A stretch of DNA of 64,000 nt from an uncultured Anaerolineae bacterium (GTDB lineage: Bacteria; Chloroflexota; Anaerolineae; Anaerolineales; Villigracilaceae), in assembly GCA_903822545.1 (NCBI GenBank), contig CAIJPN010000013.1:56007-120006 (forward strand). The letters run 5' to 3'. Within the stretch, counting starts at the first letter, position 1. Each line of letters opens with the position of its first letter. Under the pieces are notes generated by a model. That model saw nothing but the letters and a program-made list of their open reading frames with translations. It was not told the DNA's origin and ran no database searches. Below, in pieces: positions 36,240 through 46,151 of this stretch. The position numbers and the translations under genes were made by a program.

Positions 36240-36761
36240 TTAATCCACGGGATCTTTCATCTCAGGAACCGACCGTGTGAACTTGCCGGGTTCCGTCACC
36301 TGCGGCGTAGGAGCGCCGCCCTGTGGCACCGGAAGGATCAGCATTTCCTTGGTATAAACAGCCTGGCGGCGATCCGTGAACGAAAGTTCGTAGTTGTCAC
36401 CAAGCACAATCGCTTCGGTCGGGCAGGCATCTTCGCAGAAACCGCAGTAGATGCAGCGCAGCATGTTGATTTCATATGTGCTGGCATAGCGGTCGCCGGG
36501 AGAGAAACGCTTTTCGTCAGTGTTCTCGCTCGCTTCCACAAAAATCGCGTCGGCGGGGCAGGCGGCAGCGCACAGGGCGCAGCCGATACACTTTTCCAGG
36601 CCGTTTTCGTAGCGAGTCAGGTAGTGGCGGCCGCGATAGCGCGGCTTGACGGCCTTTTTCTCTTCGGGATATTGTACGGTAACAGGTTTTTCGGTGACCA
36701 GCATCTTGAGCGTGGTCATCATACCTGTCATCAGTTCGAGGAAGGGTTCAACGAGCCGCAT
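36240..36761 (-). CDS. nuoI: NADH-quinone oxidoreductase subunit I
   Basis: A 173-residue peripheral-arm subunit that holds two 4Fe-4S clusters (N6a and N6b). Both motifs are complete: CIGCALCAAACP and CIYCGFCEDACP. I chose the ATG at 36761, giving MRLVEPFLELMTG, because GGAGG lies seven bases upstream. It overlaps the end of nuoH by 14 bases, so the two are translationally coupled. Clusters in this subunit pass electrons towards NuoB. Confidence 0.96.
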   Translation of the reverse strand: MRLVEPFLELMTGMMTTLKMLVTEKPVTVQYPEEKKAVKPRYRGRHYLTRYENGLEKCIGCALCAAACPADAIFVEASENTDEKRFSPGDRYASTYEINMLRCIYCGFCEDACPTEAIVLGDNYELSFTDRRQAVYTKEMLILPVPQGGAPTPQVTEPGKFTRSVPEMKDPVD

Positions 36762-37860
36762 AGGCTTTCCTCCGCAGGGAACGGTCGACCAGGCCGATGG
36801 CGAAAAAGCCAGCAAAGGCTGAGATGACCGGGGTGATCCAGATCAAGTTCGGGTTGACTTCCTGGGCCAGCAAAATACCCACCGCAGTGATCAGCACCAA
36901 GGCGAGCGTTAACGGCAGCAGCACTTTCCAACCGAAGGCCATCAGGCGGTCATAACGGATGCGGGGAAGCGTAGCGCGCACCCACACCATGAAGAACAAC
37001 AGCGCCACAATCTTGGCAAGCATATAAATCGGGCCAAGGAAGGGCAGTTGGTCAACAAACGGGCCAAGATAACCGCCGAAGAACAACGTCACCGCAATCG
37101 ACGAGATAGTGATCATCTTGGTGTATTCCGCCATGAAGAACAGCGCAAACTTCATGCCAGAATATTCACTATGGAAGCCAGCCGCGAGTTCCTGTTCGGC
37201 TTCGGGCATATCGAACGGCGCACGGTTGACTTCAGCCAGCGTAGCGATCAAGAAAACAAATGCGCCCGCAGGTTGGATCAAGAAGAACCAGCCGTTGCGC
37301 TGTGCATCGACAATATCGATGGGGCGCATCGAGCCAGACATCAGGATCGCAATCACGAAACAAAAACCCAGAGCCAGTTCATAGCTAACCATCTGAGCCG
37401 AGGAACGCAAGCCGCCCATCAGCGCATACTTGTTATTGCTCGACCAACCAGCCAGGGTGATACCGTACACCGCAATCGACGTGATGGCAGTGATATACAG
37501 CACACCCACGCTAATGTCCGCGATATACAGCCTGAGCGTATACGATCCAATCTGAATATCCGGCCCCCAGGGCACCACAGCCGCCACCACCAGCGCCGGG
37601 ACAACCGTCACGATGGGAGCGAGGAAGAACAAAATCTTTTCGGCGCGGGCCGGGGTGAATTCTTCCTTGAAAATCAGCTTGACGGCATCCGCAATCGGCT
37701 GGAGCAGCGCATACGGGCCAGCGCGGTTCGGGCCAATACGCACCTGGAAGCGTGCCAGCACCTTGCGCTCGAACCAGGTCAGGTAGGCAAACCCGCCCAG
37801 CAGGATGAGCGAAAGCACAAAGGATTTGATCACCCATTCAAGAAGCAACATCCAATCCAT
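36748..37860 (-). CDS. nuoH: NADH-quinone oxidoreductase subunit H
   Basis: A 370-residue membrane subunit with eight helices that forms the quinone-binding chamber with NuoB and NuoD. Typical segments are ERKVLARFQVRIGPNRAGPY, NRAPFDMPEAEQELAAGFHS and RIRYDRLMAFGWKVLLPL. AAGGAGGACTC precedes the ATG. It starts nine bases after nuoG ends. Confidence 0.98.
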   Translation of the reverse strand: MDWMLLLEWVIKSFVLSLILLGGFAYLTWFERKVLARFQVRIGPNRAGPYALLQPIADAVKLIFKEEFTPARAEKILFFLAPIVTVVPALVVAAVVPWGPDIQIGSYTLRLYIADISVGVLYITAITSIAVYGITLAGWSSNNKYALMGGLRSSAQMVSYELALGFCFVIAILMSGSMRPIDIVDAQRNGWFFLIQPAGAFVFLIATLAEVNRAPFDMPEAEQELAAGFHSEYSGMKFALFFMAEYTKMITISSIAVTLFFGGYLGPFVDQLPFLGPIYMLAKIVALLFFMVWVRATLPRIRYDRLMAFGWKVLLPLTLALVLITAVGILLAQEVNPNLIWITPVISAFAGFFAIGLVDRSLRRKAYAAR

Positions 37861-37869
37861 GAGTCCTCC

Positions 37870-40293
37870 TTAGGCCTTCTCGGCGACAACGATTTTCACC
37901 GAAGTCGGCTCGGAGATGGGGATTCCGAAACTGCGGTAGATGAGCACAACGCCAGTGGAGATGGATTCGTCAAACCGGGCAATTGCCTCGGCTGTGACTC
38001 CATTCACCTGTACCTGCACTTTACCACCGTTTTCGACGTTTAATTTTGCCGCTGTGACCGGGTTCAGCCCCACCGCCGCTGCGCCGATGCGCTGACCAAG
38101 CAGTTTGGCCGGAGCCATCGTCACGCCCAGGTCATAAATCTTGCTGACCGGCACGGCCACCAGTTCATTTTCCTTCGGGCGCATCTGCCCCCCTCTCCCT
38201 GATGTAGAGGGGGCGGGGGTGAGGGCCAGCGCCAGGTGCACACCCAGCCCTAGCTTATTCTCGTACCCGGTGCCACCGTAATACAAATCGCCGCGCCCGA
38301 CAATCGGCCACTGCGCGGTCACTTCGGCCAGTCTGGCGTAAGAGATGCCCGCAAAGGCTTTTTCTTCGGCAGCGATCTTGTTCATCACCAGCAGCGCAGA
38401 GCGGCCTTCGAGTTCAACGCCCAACTTCTTGCCGAGTTCGGCAAAAATAGCAAAATCGGCCCTGGTGCCAGCCTTGGCCGGGACAGCCAGGTAAAAACGC
38501 TGGACGCGGCGTTCAGCTGTGGTGTAAGTGCCTTCACGTTCGGTGTAAGCCGCCGCTGGCAGCACCACCGCGGCCATTTGGGTGGTGGCGGTAGCGAGGA
38601 TATCCTGCGCGATGACAGCTTTGGCCGATTTCAGCGCATCTGCCAGGGCCGGGTCATCCCCCGCCGGGTCGGCGGCGATGACGTAGACAGTTTTGCCCTT
38701 GAGTTCAGATTTCAAATCGGCAGCGGGAGCCAGGCCAAGTTCATACGCGCCCTGTGTGTTGGGAGCATTCCAGACGCCAACCAGGCCGTTATTTACTTTT
38801 CCGGTTTTCCCGTTGAGCAGGTCGGCGCAGGCGGCGGCCAGGGCGGAAGTGCCAGCCAGGCCGAGGCCATCCGAGCCGTAGAAGACGACCAGGTTGGCGG
38901 CATTCTTGATGGCATCGCCGATCTTTTCTTTGCCAGCGAGGCCTTTGACGGTTTCAACTTCATCGCCGTAGGCGTAGCGCACGACAAAGCTGGCAAATTC
39001 ATCCAGTTTGGTGGCGCGCCCGGCAGCGACGATAAGCGTCGCGCCGCGTTTGGCGGCGGCTTTCAGGCGCAGGTGCCAGACGGGGGCTTCGTTATACAGG
39101 TCGGATGCCACTACCAGCACGGTATCATCTTTGCCAAGGTCGCCGAGGTTGGAGCCTGCGCCCAGGCCGTAGGCGGTGGTATATTCACCGCCCGCCATGG
39201 GGCTGTAGAGATAGGCTTTTGCGCCGAGTTTGGCAGCAAGTTGTTTGAGATTGTAGAAATCTTCGTTGGAGAGGCGCCCGCCAGCCAGGAAAACTGCGTC
39301 AGATTTGGCGGCGGCCAGTTTATCGGCGGCCTGCGACAGGGCGGATTCCATTGAAGCAGCATCCAGCCCCAGGCGAGATTCCGCTTCTGTATAGTGGTAC
39401 CCGGCGAAGCGTCCTTTATCGCAAATCCAGGTTTCGTTGACCTGTTCGTTCTGGCGCGGCATGACGCGTTTGATTGCCATCACGCCGCCGCTTTTGGCTT
39501 CGCGGCGGGTGTTGAAGGTGACGTTGCAGCCGACCGGGCACTGCGCGCAGAGCGATGCGGACTGTTTGAGTTCCCACGAGCGCGCGCCAAAGCGGAAGTC
39601 GGCAGTGGTGAGTGCGCCCACCGGGCAGATGTCGGTGGTGTTGCCGCTGAAGACCGAGTCGAAGCCGGGGTCGGAGTAGGTGACGATGTCGGTCAGGCGT
39701 CCGCGCTGGTAGAAGCCGAGCACGGGGTCGCCCGCCACATCGCGCTGGAAGCGGATGCAGCGCGCGCACTGGATGCAGCGCTCGCGGTCGAGGTTGATGA
39801 GTTCGCCCAGGTGAACGTGCTTATCGGCGCGTTGTTTTTCATCGAAGATGAAGCGGCTCTGGCTGGAGCCATATTCGACGGTGAGATTCTGGAGCGGGCA
39901 TTCGCCGCCTTTGTCGCAGATCGGGCAGTCGAGCGGGTGCGAGGTCAGCAACAGTTCGAGCAGTTCTTTTTGCCCGGCTTTGGCTTTTTCGGTGGCAGTC
40001 AATACCACCATGCCTTCGGAAACCGGGTTGGTGCAGGCGGTTTCGAGTTTGGGCATGAACTGGAGTTTGGGCGTGCCGTCATCGTTGAGGGCGGGTTGGC
40101 CGGTGGCGCGGTCAATGGCCGGACGGCCAATTTCGACGAGACACTGGCGGCACATGCCGACCGGTTCCATTTTGGGATGGTAGCAGAAGACCGGGATGTC
40201 GATCCCCGCCTTTTTGGCGGCATCGACCACTAAAGTTCCGTCGGGGACGGTGACGGCGACGCCGTTGATGGTGAGATTGATGAGTTTTGCCAT
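37870..40293 (-). CDS. nuoG: NADH-quinone oxidoreductase subunit G
   Basis: An 807-residue iron-sulfur subunit. The N-terminal 2Fe-2S site (CYHPKMEPVGMCRQCLVEIG with a distant partner cysteine), the HPLDCPICDKGGECPLQN histidine/cysteine cluster, CIQCARCIRFQRD, and a further CAQCPVGCNV motif (extra N7-type cluster) are all visible. The remainder is a molybdopterin oxidoreductase-like fold without an active cofactor, as in other NuoG. Residues about 690-702 (TPAPSTSGRGG) are encoded by a copy of the dispersed repeat and form a proline-rich insertion near the C-terminus. GGAGCATTT precedes the ATG. Confidence 0.96.
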   Translation of the reverse strand: MAKLINLTINGVAVTVPDGTLVVDAAKKAGIDIPVFCYHPKMEPVGMCRQCLVEIGRPAIDRATGQPALNDDGTPKLQFMPKLETACTNPVSEGMVVLTATEKAKAGQKELLELLLTSHPLDCPICDKGGECPLQNLTVEYGSSQSRFIFDEKQRADKHVHLGELINLDRERCIQCARCIRFQRDVAGDPVLGFYQRGRLTDIVTYSDPGFDSVFSGNTTDICPVGALTTADFRFGARSWELKQSASLCAQCPVGCNVTFNTRREAKSGGVMAIKRVMPRQNEQVNETWICDKGRFAGYHYTEAESRLGLDAASMESALSQAADKLAAAKSDAVFLAGGRLSNEDFYNLKQLAAKLGAKAYLYSPMAGGEYTTAYGLGAGSNLGDLGKDDTVLVVASDLYNEAPVWHLRLKAAAKRGATLIVAAGRATKLDEFASFVVRYAYGDEVETVKGLAGKEKIGDAIKNAANLVVFYGSDGLGLAGTSALAAACADLLNGKTGKVNNGLVGVWNAPNTQGAYELGLAPAADLKSELKGKTVYVIAADPAGDDPALADALKSAKAVIAQDILATATTQMAAVVLPAAAYTEREGTYTTAERRVQRFYLAVPAKAGTRADFAIFAELGKKLGVELEGRSALLVMNKIAAEEKAFAGISYARLAEVTAQWPIVGRGDLYYGGTGYENKLGLGVHLALALTPAPSTSGRGGQMRPKENELVAVPVSKIYDLGVTMAPAKLLGQRIGAAAVGLNPVTAAKLNVENGGKVQVQVNGVTAEAIARFDESISTGVVLIYRSFGIPISEPTSVKIVVAEKA
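38186..38226. repeat. Dispersed repeat copy inside nuoG
   Basis: CTGCCCCCCTCTCCCTGATG and TAGAGGGGGCGGGGGTGAGG match the C-rich/G-rich arms of the element. It is translated in frame within NuoG. Confidence 0.65.
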
Positions 40294-40315
40294 AAATGCT
40301 CCGTGTGGGGCAGGC

Positions 40316-41571
<1,256 letters not shown>

Positions 41572-41572
<1 letters not shown>

Positions 41573-42078
41573 TATTTGATCTCCTTGCCGCCCTTTTTGA
41601 GCGCTTCAACCAGTTCCATCGTCCGGTCGACGGTCATATTCTCGTAATACTCGACCTTGTCGCCGTCCTGTAACTGGAACATGGGGGCTTTGTCGCAGGC
41701 TGCCAGGCACATCACGGCTTCGAGCGTTACCAGGCCATCGGGTGTGGTCTCGCCGACTTTGATGCCCAGGTTGCCGCACAGGGATTCCAGGAATTTATCA
41801 GCGCCGCGCAGGGCACAGGGCAGATCGTTGCAGACCTGCATGCGGTATTTCCCGGCTTTTTCGTCGTGATACAGCGTGTAAAAGCCGACGATGGAGGCAA
41901 CTTCGGTCGTGTCGAGGTCGAGCATGGCAGCGATTTCCTGCATCGACTCTTTCTTCACATAGCCTTCCTCGCGCTGGGCGAGATACAGCAAGGGCATGAC
42001 CGCCGAGCGCTTCTTGTCGGCAGGATATTTGGCGAAGATCGCCTTTACTTCTTCGGGATATTTTTCGACAAGGCTCAT
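41572..42078 (-). CDS. nuoE: NADH-quinone oxidoreductase subunit E
   Basis: A 168-residue thioredoxin-like subunit with a 2Fe-2S cluster (N1a). Its four cysteines are in VCNDLPCALRG and VMCLAACDKAP; the spacing of the first pair matches the family. With NuoF and NuoG it forms the NADH-oxidising module, so this complex uses NADH rather than ferredoxin alone. The start overlaps the nuoD stop by four bases. Confidence 0.96.
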
Positions 42079-43304
42079 CGGTCAACATCTCCCAGCACAA
42101 TGTCTACAGAACCGATAATGGCGACCAGGTCAGCCACGAAGGAGCCTTTCGCCAGTACGGGTAAAACTTGCAGGTTGTCAAAAGACGGGGTGCGAACATG
42201 CACCCGGTAAGGCTTCGGGCTGCCGTCACTTTCGAGATAAATGCCCAACTCGCCGCGCGGGGATTCAATCGCCGTGTAAACCGAGCCTTTTTCTGGGCTG
42301 AAGCCTTCCGTCCACAGCTTGAAGTGGTGGATGAGCGCCTCCATGCTGGTGCCAATCTCGGAGCGGGGCGGCGGGACGAATTTGTAATTATTCGAGCGCA
42401 CCGGGCCCATCGGCAGCTTGTTGAGGGCCTGCTCGATGATTTTCAGCGCCTCGCGCATTTCCTGGATGCGAACCTGGTAGCGCGAATACACATCGCCGCC
42501 GGTTTGGGTCGGGATGGCGAAATCATATTGTTCGTAGCCAGAATACGGGGCGAATTTGCGGTAATCATGGGCCACACCCGAGCCACGCAGGCTGGCGCCG
42601 GTCAGGCCCCAGGCCAGGGCATCTTCCCCCGAGATTTTGCCGATTCCAACCGTGCGGTCAATAAAGAGCGGATTCTTCGTCAACAGGGCTTCGTACTCGT
42701 CGATGCGACCAGGCATCACTTTGAGGAAGTTGCGCACTGCAGCTTCAAACTCCACCGGCACATCGCGCCAGACACCGCCGGGGCGGATGTAGGTGGTCAT
42801 CATGCGCTGGCCGGAGACCAGTTCGAGGATGTCCATCACCATTTCGCGTTCGCGGAAGCAGTAGAGGAAGGTGGACATGGCAGCCACATCCAGCGCGGAA
42901 GTGCCCAACCAGACCAGATGCGAGGCGATACGCTGCAACTCAGCCAGGATCACGCGCAGGCTCTGGGCCCGGGCCGGCACATCCAACCCGACCAGTTTTT
43001 CCACTGCCAGGCTATAGACCAGGTTATTCCCGACCGTATTCAGGTAATCGAGGCGGTCGGTCATCACTTCGGCCTTCTGATAGGTCTTGGCCTCCATGTT
43101 CTTTTCAATACCCGTGTGCAGGAAGCCTACATCGGGGATGCAGCTGATGACGATTTCGCCATCCAGTTCCAACAGCAGGCGTAAAACACCGTGCGTGGAG
43201 GGGTGCTGCGGCCCCATGTTAAGCAGCATGGTTTCGCCTTCCATGGCGCGGTTAGAAACCAGGTGCTTGATTTCATCGTAAGAAACAGCCTGGAGTTGTG
43301 TCAT
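42075..43304 (-). CDS. nuoD: NADH-quinone oxidoreductase subunit D
   Basis: A 409-residue 49-kDa-type subunit that forms the quinone site with NuoB. The MGPQHPSTHGVLRLLLELDG start, HTGIEKNMEAKTYQKA and SPRGELGIYLESDGSPKPYR segments are diagnostic. It is a separate gene, not fused to nuoC. GAGGATGCC precedes the ATG and the start overlaps the nuoC stop by four bases. Confidence 0.98.
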   Translation of the reverse strand: MTQLQAVSYDEIKHLVSNRAMEGETMLLNMGPQHPSTHGVLRLLLELDGEIVISCIPDVGFLHTGIEKNMEAKTYQKAEVMTDRLDYLNTVGNNLVYSLAVEKLVGLDVPARAQSLRVILAELQRIASHLVWLGTSALDVAAMSTFLYCFREREMVMDILELVSGQRMMTTYIRPGGVWRDVPVEFEAAVRNFLKVMPGRIDEYEALLTKNPLFIDRTVGIGKISGEDALAWGLTGASLRGSGVAHDYRKFAPYSGYEQYDFAIPTQTGGDVYSRYQVRIQEMREALKIIEQALNKLPMGPVRSNNYKFVPPPRSEIGTSMEALIHHFKLWTEGFSPEKGSVYTAIESPRGELGIYLESDGSPKPYRVHVRTPSFDNLQVLPVLAKGSFVADLVAIIGSVDIVLGDVDR

Positions 43305-43810
43305 GGCATCCTCTTTCCGGCTGGCTTGCGCAGTTGGATTTCTTCATAGTTGAAGGTGTACTGCGGCTCTTCATAACCGAGCGGATAATCCTTGCGCAGC
43401 GGATGACCCTGCCAGTCCTGCGGCATCATAATGCGGCGCAGATCGCTGTGACCTTCGCTCACAATCCCAAACATATCAAACAGTTCGCGCTCACGCCAGT
43501 TGGCATTTGGGAAAACCGTTTCAAGGGTTGCAACAGTCGGGTTAATCGCCGGAACCGGCACGCGCACTTCCAGCGTAGCCTGTTGGGAAACCGAAGTAAA
43601 CTCATACACCAGGTGGAAACGCGGCTCTTCTTGCGGGAAATAATCCACCGCAGTCAGGGCAGAAAGGCGCTCAAAACCCAGCTTGCGCAGCATCTCGGCC
43701 ACAGCCACAATTTGCAAGCGCGACACCACGATCGCAGTATCGCCAGCAAACGTCACCGTTTCGCCGCCAAACTGCTCTTTCAATTGGCTGATGAATTTGG
43801 ATTCGTTCAT
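43301..43810 (-). CDS. nuoC: NADH-quinone oxidoreductase subunit C
   Basis: A 169-residue 30-kDa-type subunit. The family signature ERELFDMFGIVSEGHSDLRR followed by RIMMPQDWQGHPLRKDYPLG is complete. The only ATG that follows the nuoB stop is at 43810, two bases on; an upstream TTG in frame would overlap nuoB and is not preferred. The protein bridges the hydrophilic arm subunits NuoD and NuoI. Confidence 0.97.
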   Translation of the reverse strand: MNESKFISQLKEQFGGETVTFAGDTAIVVSRLQIVAVAEMLRKLGFERLSALTAVDYFPQEEPRFHLVYEFTSVSQQATLEVRVPVPAINPTVATLETVFPNANWRERELFDMFGIVSEGHSDLRRIMMPQDWQGHPLRKDYPLGYEEPQYTFNYEEIQLRKPAGKRMP

Positions 43811-43812
43811 AG

Positions 43813-44295
43813 CTAAGCCCAATTAACGAACTTTTCTTTGCGAACTTTTTCGTGCAGGGTCACAATCCCGTGAATGAGCGCCTCGGGGCGCGGCGGGCAG
43901 CCCGCCACATACACATCCACCGGCACAATCTCATCCACACCCTGAACAACAGCATAGTTATTGAAGACACCACCGCACGAAGCGCAGTCACCCATCGCCA
44001 CCACCCACTTGGGTTCGGGCATCTGGTCATACAGGCGGCGCAGCACCGGGGCCATCTTGCGCGAAACGCGCCCGGCCACAATCATCAAATCGCTCTGGCG
44101 CGGCGAGGGGCGCATCAGTTCCATACCAAAACGGCTCATATCATAATGGGCCGACTGCGCGCCCATCATCTCAATGGCACAGCAAGCCAGCCCAAACAAC
44201 ATCGGCCACATGGCATTCGTGCGGCCCCAATTGACCGCCGTTTCAAGCGTGGTGGTAACCACGCCCATATTGGCAAGTTTTTGTTCTACTCCCAT
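43813..44295 (-). CDS. nuoB: NADH-quinone oxidoreductase subunit B
   Basis: A 160-residue subunit carrying the terminal 4Fe-4S cluster N2 that reduces quinone. The cluster cysteines are in [18 protein letters not shown] and [18 protein letters not shown] with a seven-base spacer precedes the ATG at 44295, which overlaps the end of nuoA by ten bases. Confidence 0.98.
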   Translation of the reverse strand: MGVEQKLANMGVVTTTLETAVNWGRTNAMWPMLFGLACCAIEMMGAQSAHYDMSRFGMELMRPSPRQSDLMIVAGRVSRKMAPVLRRLYDQMPEPKWVVAMGDCASCGGVFNNYAVVQGVDEIVPVDVYVAGCPPRPEALIHGIVTLHEKVRKEKFVNWA

Positions 44296-44642
44296 TCCAA
44301 CGCTCCTTTCTTCCAGGCATAAATGTATCCTACCAATAAGATAGCGATGAAAATCAACATCTCAGCCAGCCCAAACAAGCCAAGCTGGCGAAAAGCAATC
44401 GCCCACGGCAAGAAGAACACGACTTCAATGTCGAACAAGATGAATAACACAGCGATCAAGTAAAAACGCACAGGAACCCGGCGGATACCGGGCCCAATTG
44501 GGGTCATACCTGATTCATACGGAGCAGCTTTCCTGTCAGTCTGCCGTTTGGGGCCAAAAATGGTACCCAAACCGATGGCAATCAACCCGATCAAACTGAC
44601 GACGAGGATCATGATGCCTATGGCGGCGTATTCAAGCAACAT
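44286..44642 (-). CDS. nuoA: NADH-quinone oxidoreductase subunit A
   Basis: A 118-residue membrane subunit with three helices. The family motif KAAPYESGM followed by [20 protein letters not shown] is clear. I chose the ATG at 44642, preceded by GGGAGAATAAT, because the longer frame would extend through the promoter. It is the first gene of nuoA-N. Confidence 0.97.
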   Translation of the reverse strand: MLLEYAAIGIMILVVSLIGLIAIGLGTIFGPKRQTDRKAAPYESGMTPIGPGIRRVPVRFYLIAVLFILFDIEVVFFLPWAIAFRQLGLFGLAEMLIFIAILLVGYIYAWKKGALEWE

Positions 44643-44681
44643 ATTATTCTCCCAATGCAGGGGATGGAATCTCGACGGCGA

Positions 44682-44710
44682 AGTATAACATAAGATAATA
44701 AGCGTGTGAA
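44682..44710 (-). promoter_or_regulatory. Promoter of the nuo operon
   Basis: On the minus strand TTCACA (44710-44705) and TATACT (44687-44682) are separated by exactly 17 bases, each one mismatch from the sigma-70 consensus. The -10 box lies about 40 bases upstream of nuoA. Confidence 0.7.
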
Positions 44711-44718
44711 TTTTCACA
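44705..44718. promoter_or_regulatory. Palindromic operator over the nuo -35 box
   Basis: TGTGAATTTTCACA has perfect 6-base arms around two central bases and covers the -35 box. The arms equal the CRP half-site, but the spacing is four rather than six bases, closer to the FNR arrangement. A second inverted pair, ATGACA (44743-44748) and TGTCAT (44763-44768), lies upstream. Confidence 0.5.
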
Positions 44719-44893
44719 AAGCTGGATTAATAACATAGGGAAATGACATTTATCACAACTTTTGTCATATTTCCGTTAACCCGGCTTTCGCTCCCCAAAA
44801 CATTTCCTGCATCGATTTTAACCGCCCTGTCGCCTGCTCCAGGCCATCAGCCAGCACGCCACTCAAACCGTACAGCGGGATGATACCCCCGCC

Positions 44894-45514
44894 TTACTTG
44901 CCCGTGCCAATGGTAATTTTAAACTCACAATCATCATTCCCGGCAGCGCGGCAGCCAGTTTCTTCAACATCATGTTCGTGGCCGGTAGCCCAAAATAACG
45001 TTTCCTGGATCAGCCCAATGGTGACATAACAAATCGCCGCACTCTCCCTGGGTTGGGATGGGCTTATGGTCTGGCGATCTACCAGCATCAGATCCATATC
45101 CAGGGTGTGGATGGTGATGCCATCGGAACGAGTGCGCAGCAGGCGAGCCAGCAACTCAAGCGCAGCTTTTCGGCGCATCGTCAGCGGCAAGGCGCGCACC
45201 ACCTGCACCTGGGCTTTTTCTGTCATAGATGCCGATTCCAACATCCGAGGCCACAGCAATCGCCCGATGCGGATCAATGTGCCGCGCGCACCGCGCCCAT
45301 AGAAGGTGCGCAGGGCGCGCAAGATTCTGCCAAGATTTTCAGCGGCGGCCAGACTGGTTAAACGGCTGGCAGGCTGCGGGGCGGCAATTTCGGTGGGCAG
45401 GTTGGCTTTCGCCAGCACCATGTCAACGCTTTCGTGGCCAATTTCAGCCAGCAAAAGTTCCAATAACATTCCCAAAATACGCGGGGAGAAGGCCTGCTGG
45501 TTAAGTAAACTCAC
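44894..45514 (-). CDS. V4R-domain protein, second of a tandem pair
   Basis: A 206-residue cytosolic protein. The C-terminal half matches the V4R (4-vinyl reductase-like, hydrocarbon-binding) domain, ending with the typical ETGCRAAGNDDCEFKITI. The N-terminal half is helical and resembles that of its neighbour. It begins at a GTG that overlaps the upstream V4R gene by four bases, so the two probably arose by duplication and may act together. V4R proteins bind small hydrophobic or metal ligands and often regulate; the ligand here is unknown. Confidence 0.7.
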   Translation of the reverse strand: MSLLNQQAFSPRILGMLLELLLAEIGHESVDMVLAKANLPTEIAAPQPASRLTSLAAAENLGRILRALRTFYGRGARGTLIRIGRLLWPRMLESASMTEKAQVQVVRALPLTMRRKAALELLARLLRTRSDGITIHTLDMDLMLVDRQTISPSQPRESAAICYVTIGLIQETLFWATGHEHDVEETGCRAAGNDDCEFKITIGTGK

Positions 45515-46137
45515 TTTTTCTGCGTCCCTACTTCAAATCGACAGTATTCATGGCCCATGGCGCTGCAATGGGTTTCTGTGATTTCATAATCAAATCCTGT
45601 AGCCCACTTGACGGCTTCGGAAACGGAACCGATGTAAACATGACAGATGGGATGGGTGCTTTCACGGTTCCAGCAAATGCCGCAGGTCTGGTCAATGAAG
45701 GCGATCACGCCGTCTTTTTCTTCCACCCAGGCGTTGACATCTGCGTTGCTCTTTTTAAGGGCGTTTACCAGGCCGTTGAGGATGAATTTGATGCGTTGTT
45801 TTTCGGGCAGCAGTTTGATGGCGGCCCCGGCGATGCCCATCAGGGCGGCCTGCTCGCGGATTGCGTATTGGAAGGAAGCGCGTCCAATGCGCCGCAAGAT
45901 GCCTCTGCCCGTATGCCCGTAAGAGTCTTCGATGGCGGCATTCAGGCGAGCATAATCCGTTGTTTTTACAACGTGCGCGAGATCGTTGGGTGGGTAGTTG
46001 CCCACAAATCGTTCCAGGCCGCAGTTGCGCAGGACTGCATTCAGGCCTTCAGCGCCCATAACTTCTTCAGATGCAACAAGTGCCTGTAAGAAGATGGCGT
46101 TGATGATGTACGAATCGGGGCGGGGTTGGCGCGGCAT
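45511..46137 (-). CDS. V4R-domain protein, first of a tandem pair
   Basis: A 208-residue protein paralogous to the next gene. The C-terminal segment TETHCSAMGHEYCRFEVG is the V4R signature, and a CGICWNREST motif with two cysteines lies before it, possibly part of a metal or cluster site. GGAGAATGGT precedes the ATG. It sits 14 bases after the GNAT gene in a five-gene minus-strand run (TPR, GNAT, V4R, V4R). I cannot assign a ligand or partner. Confidence 0.7.
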   Translation of the reverse strand: MPRQPRPDSYIINAIFLQALVASEEVMGAEGLNAVLRNCGLERFVGNYPPNDLAHVVKTTDYARLNAAIEDSYGHTGRGILRRIGRASFQYAIREQAALMGIAGAAIKLLPEKQRIKFILNGLVNALKKSNADVNAWVEEKDGVIAFIDQTCGICWNRESTHPICHVYIGSVSEAVKWATGFDYEITETHCSAMGHEYCRFEVGTQKK

Positions 46138-46151
46138 ACCATTCTCCAGGT

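Noticed and set aside
44705..44718. Canonical CRP site.
   Set aside because: The half-sites match, but the spacer is four bases instead of six; it is listed only as CRP/FNR-like.
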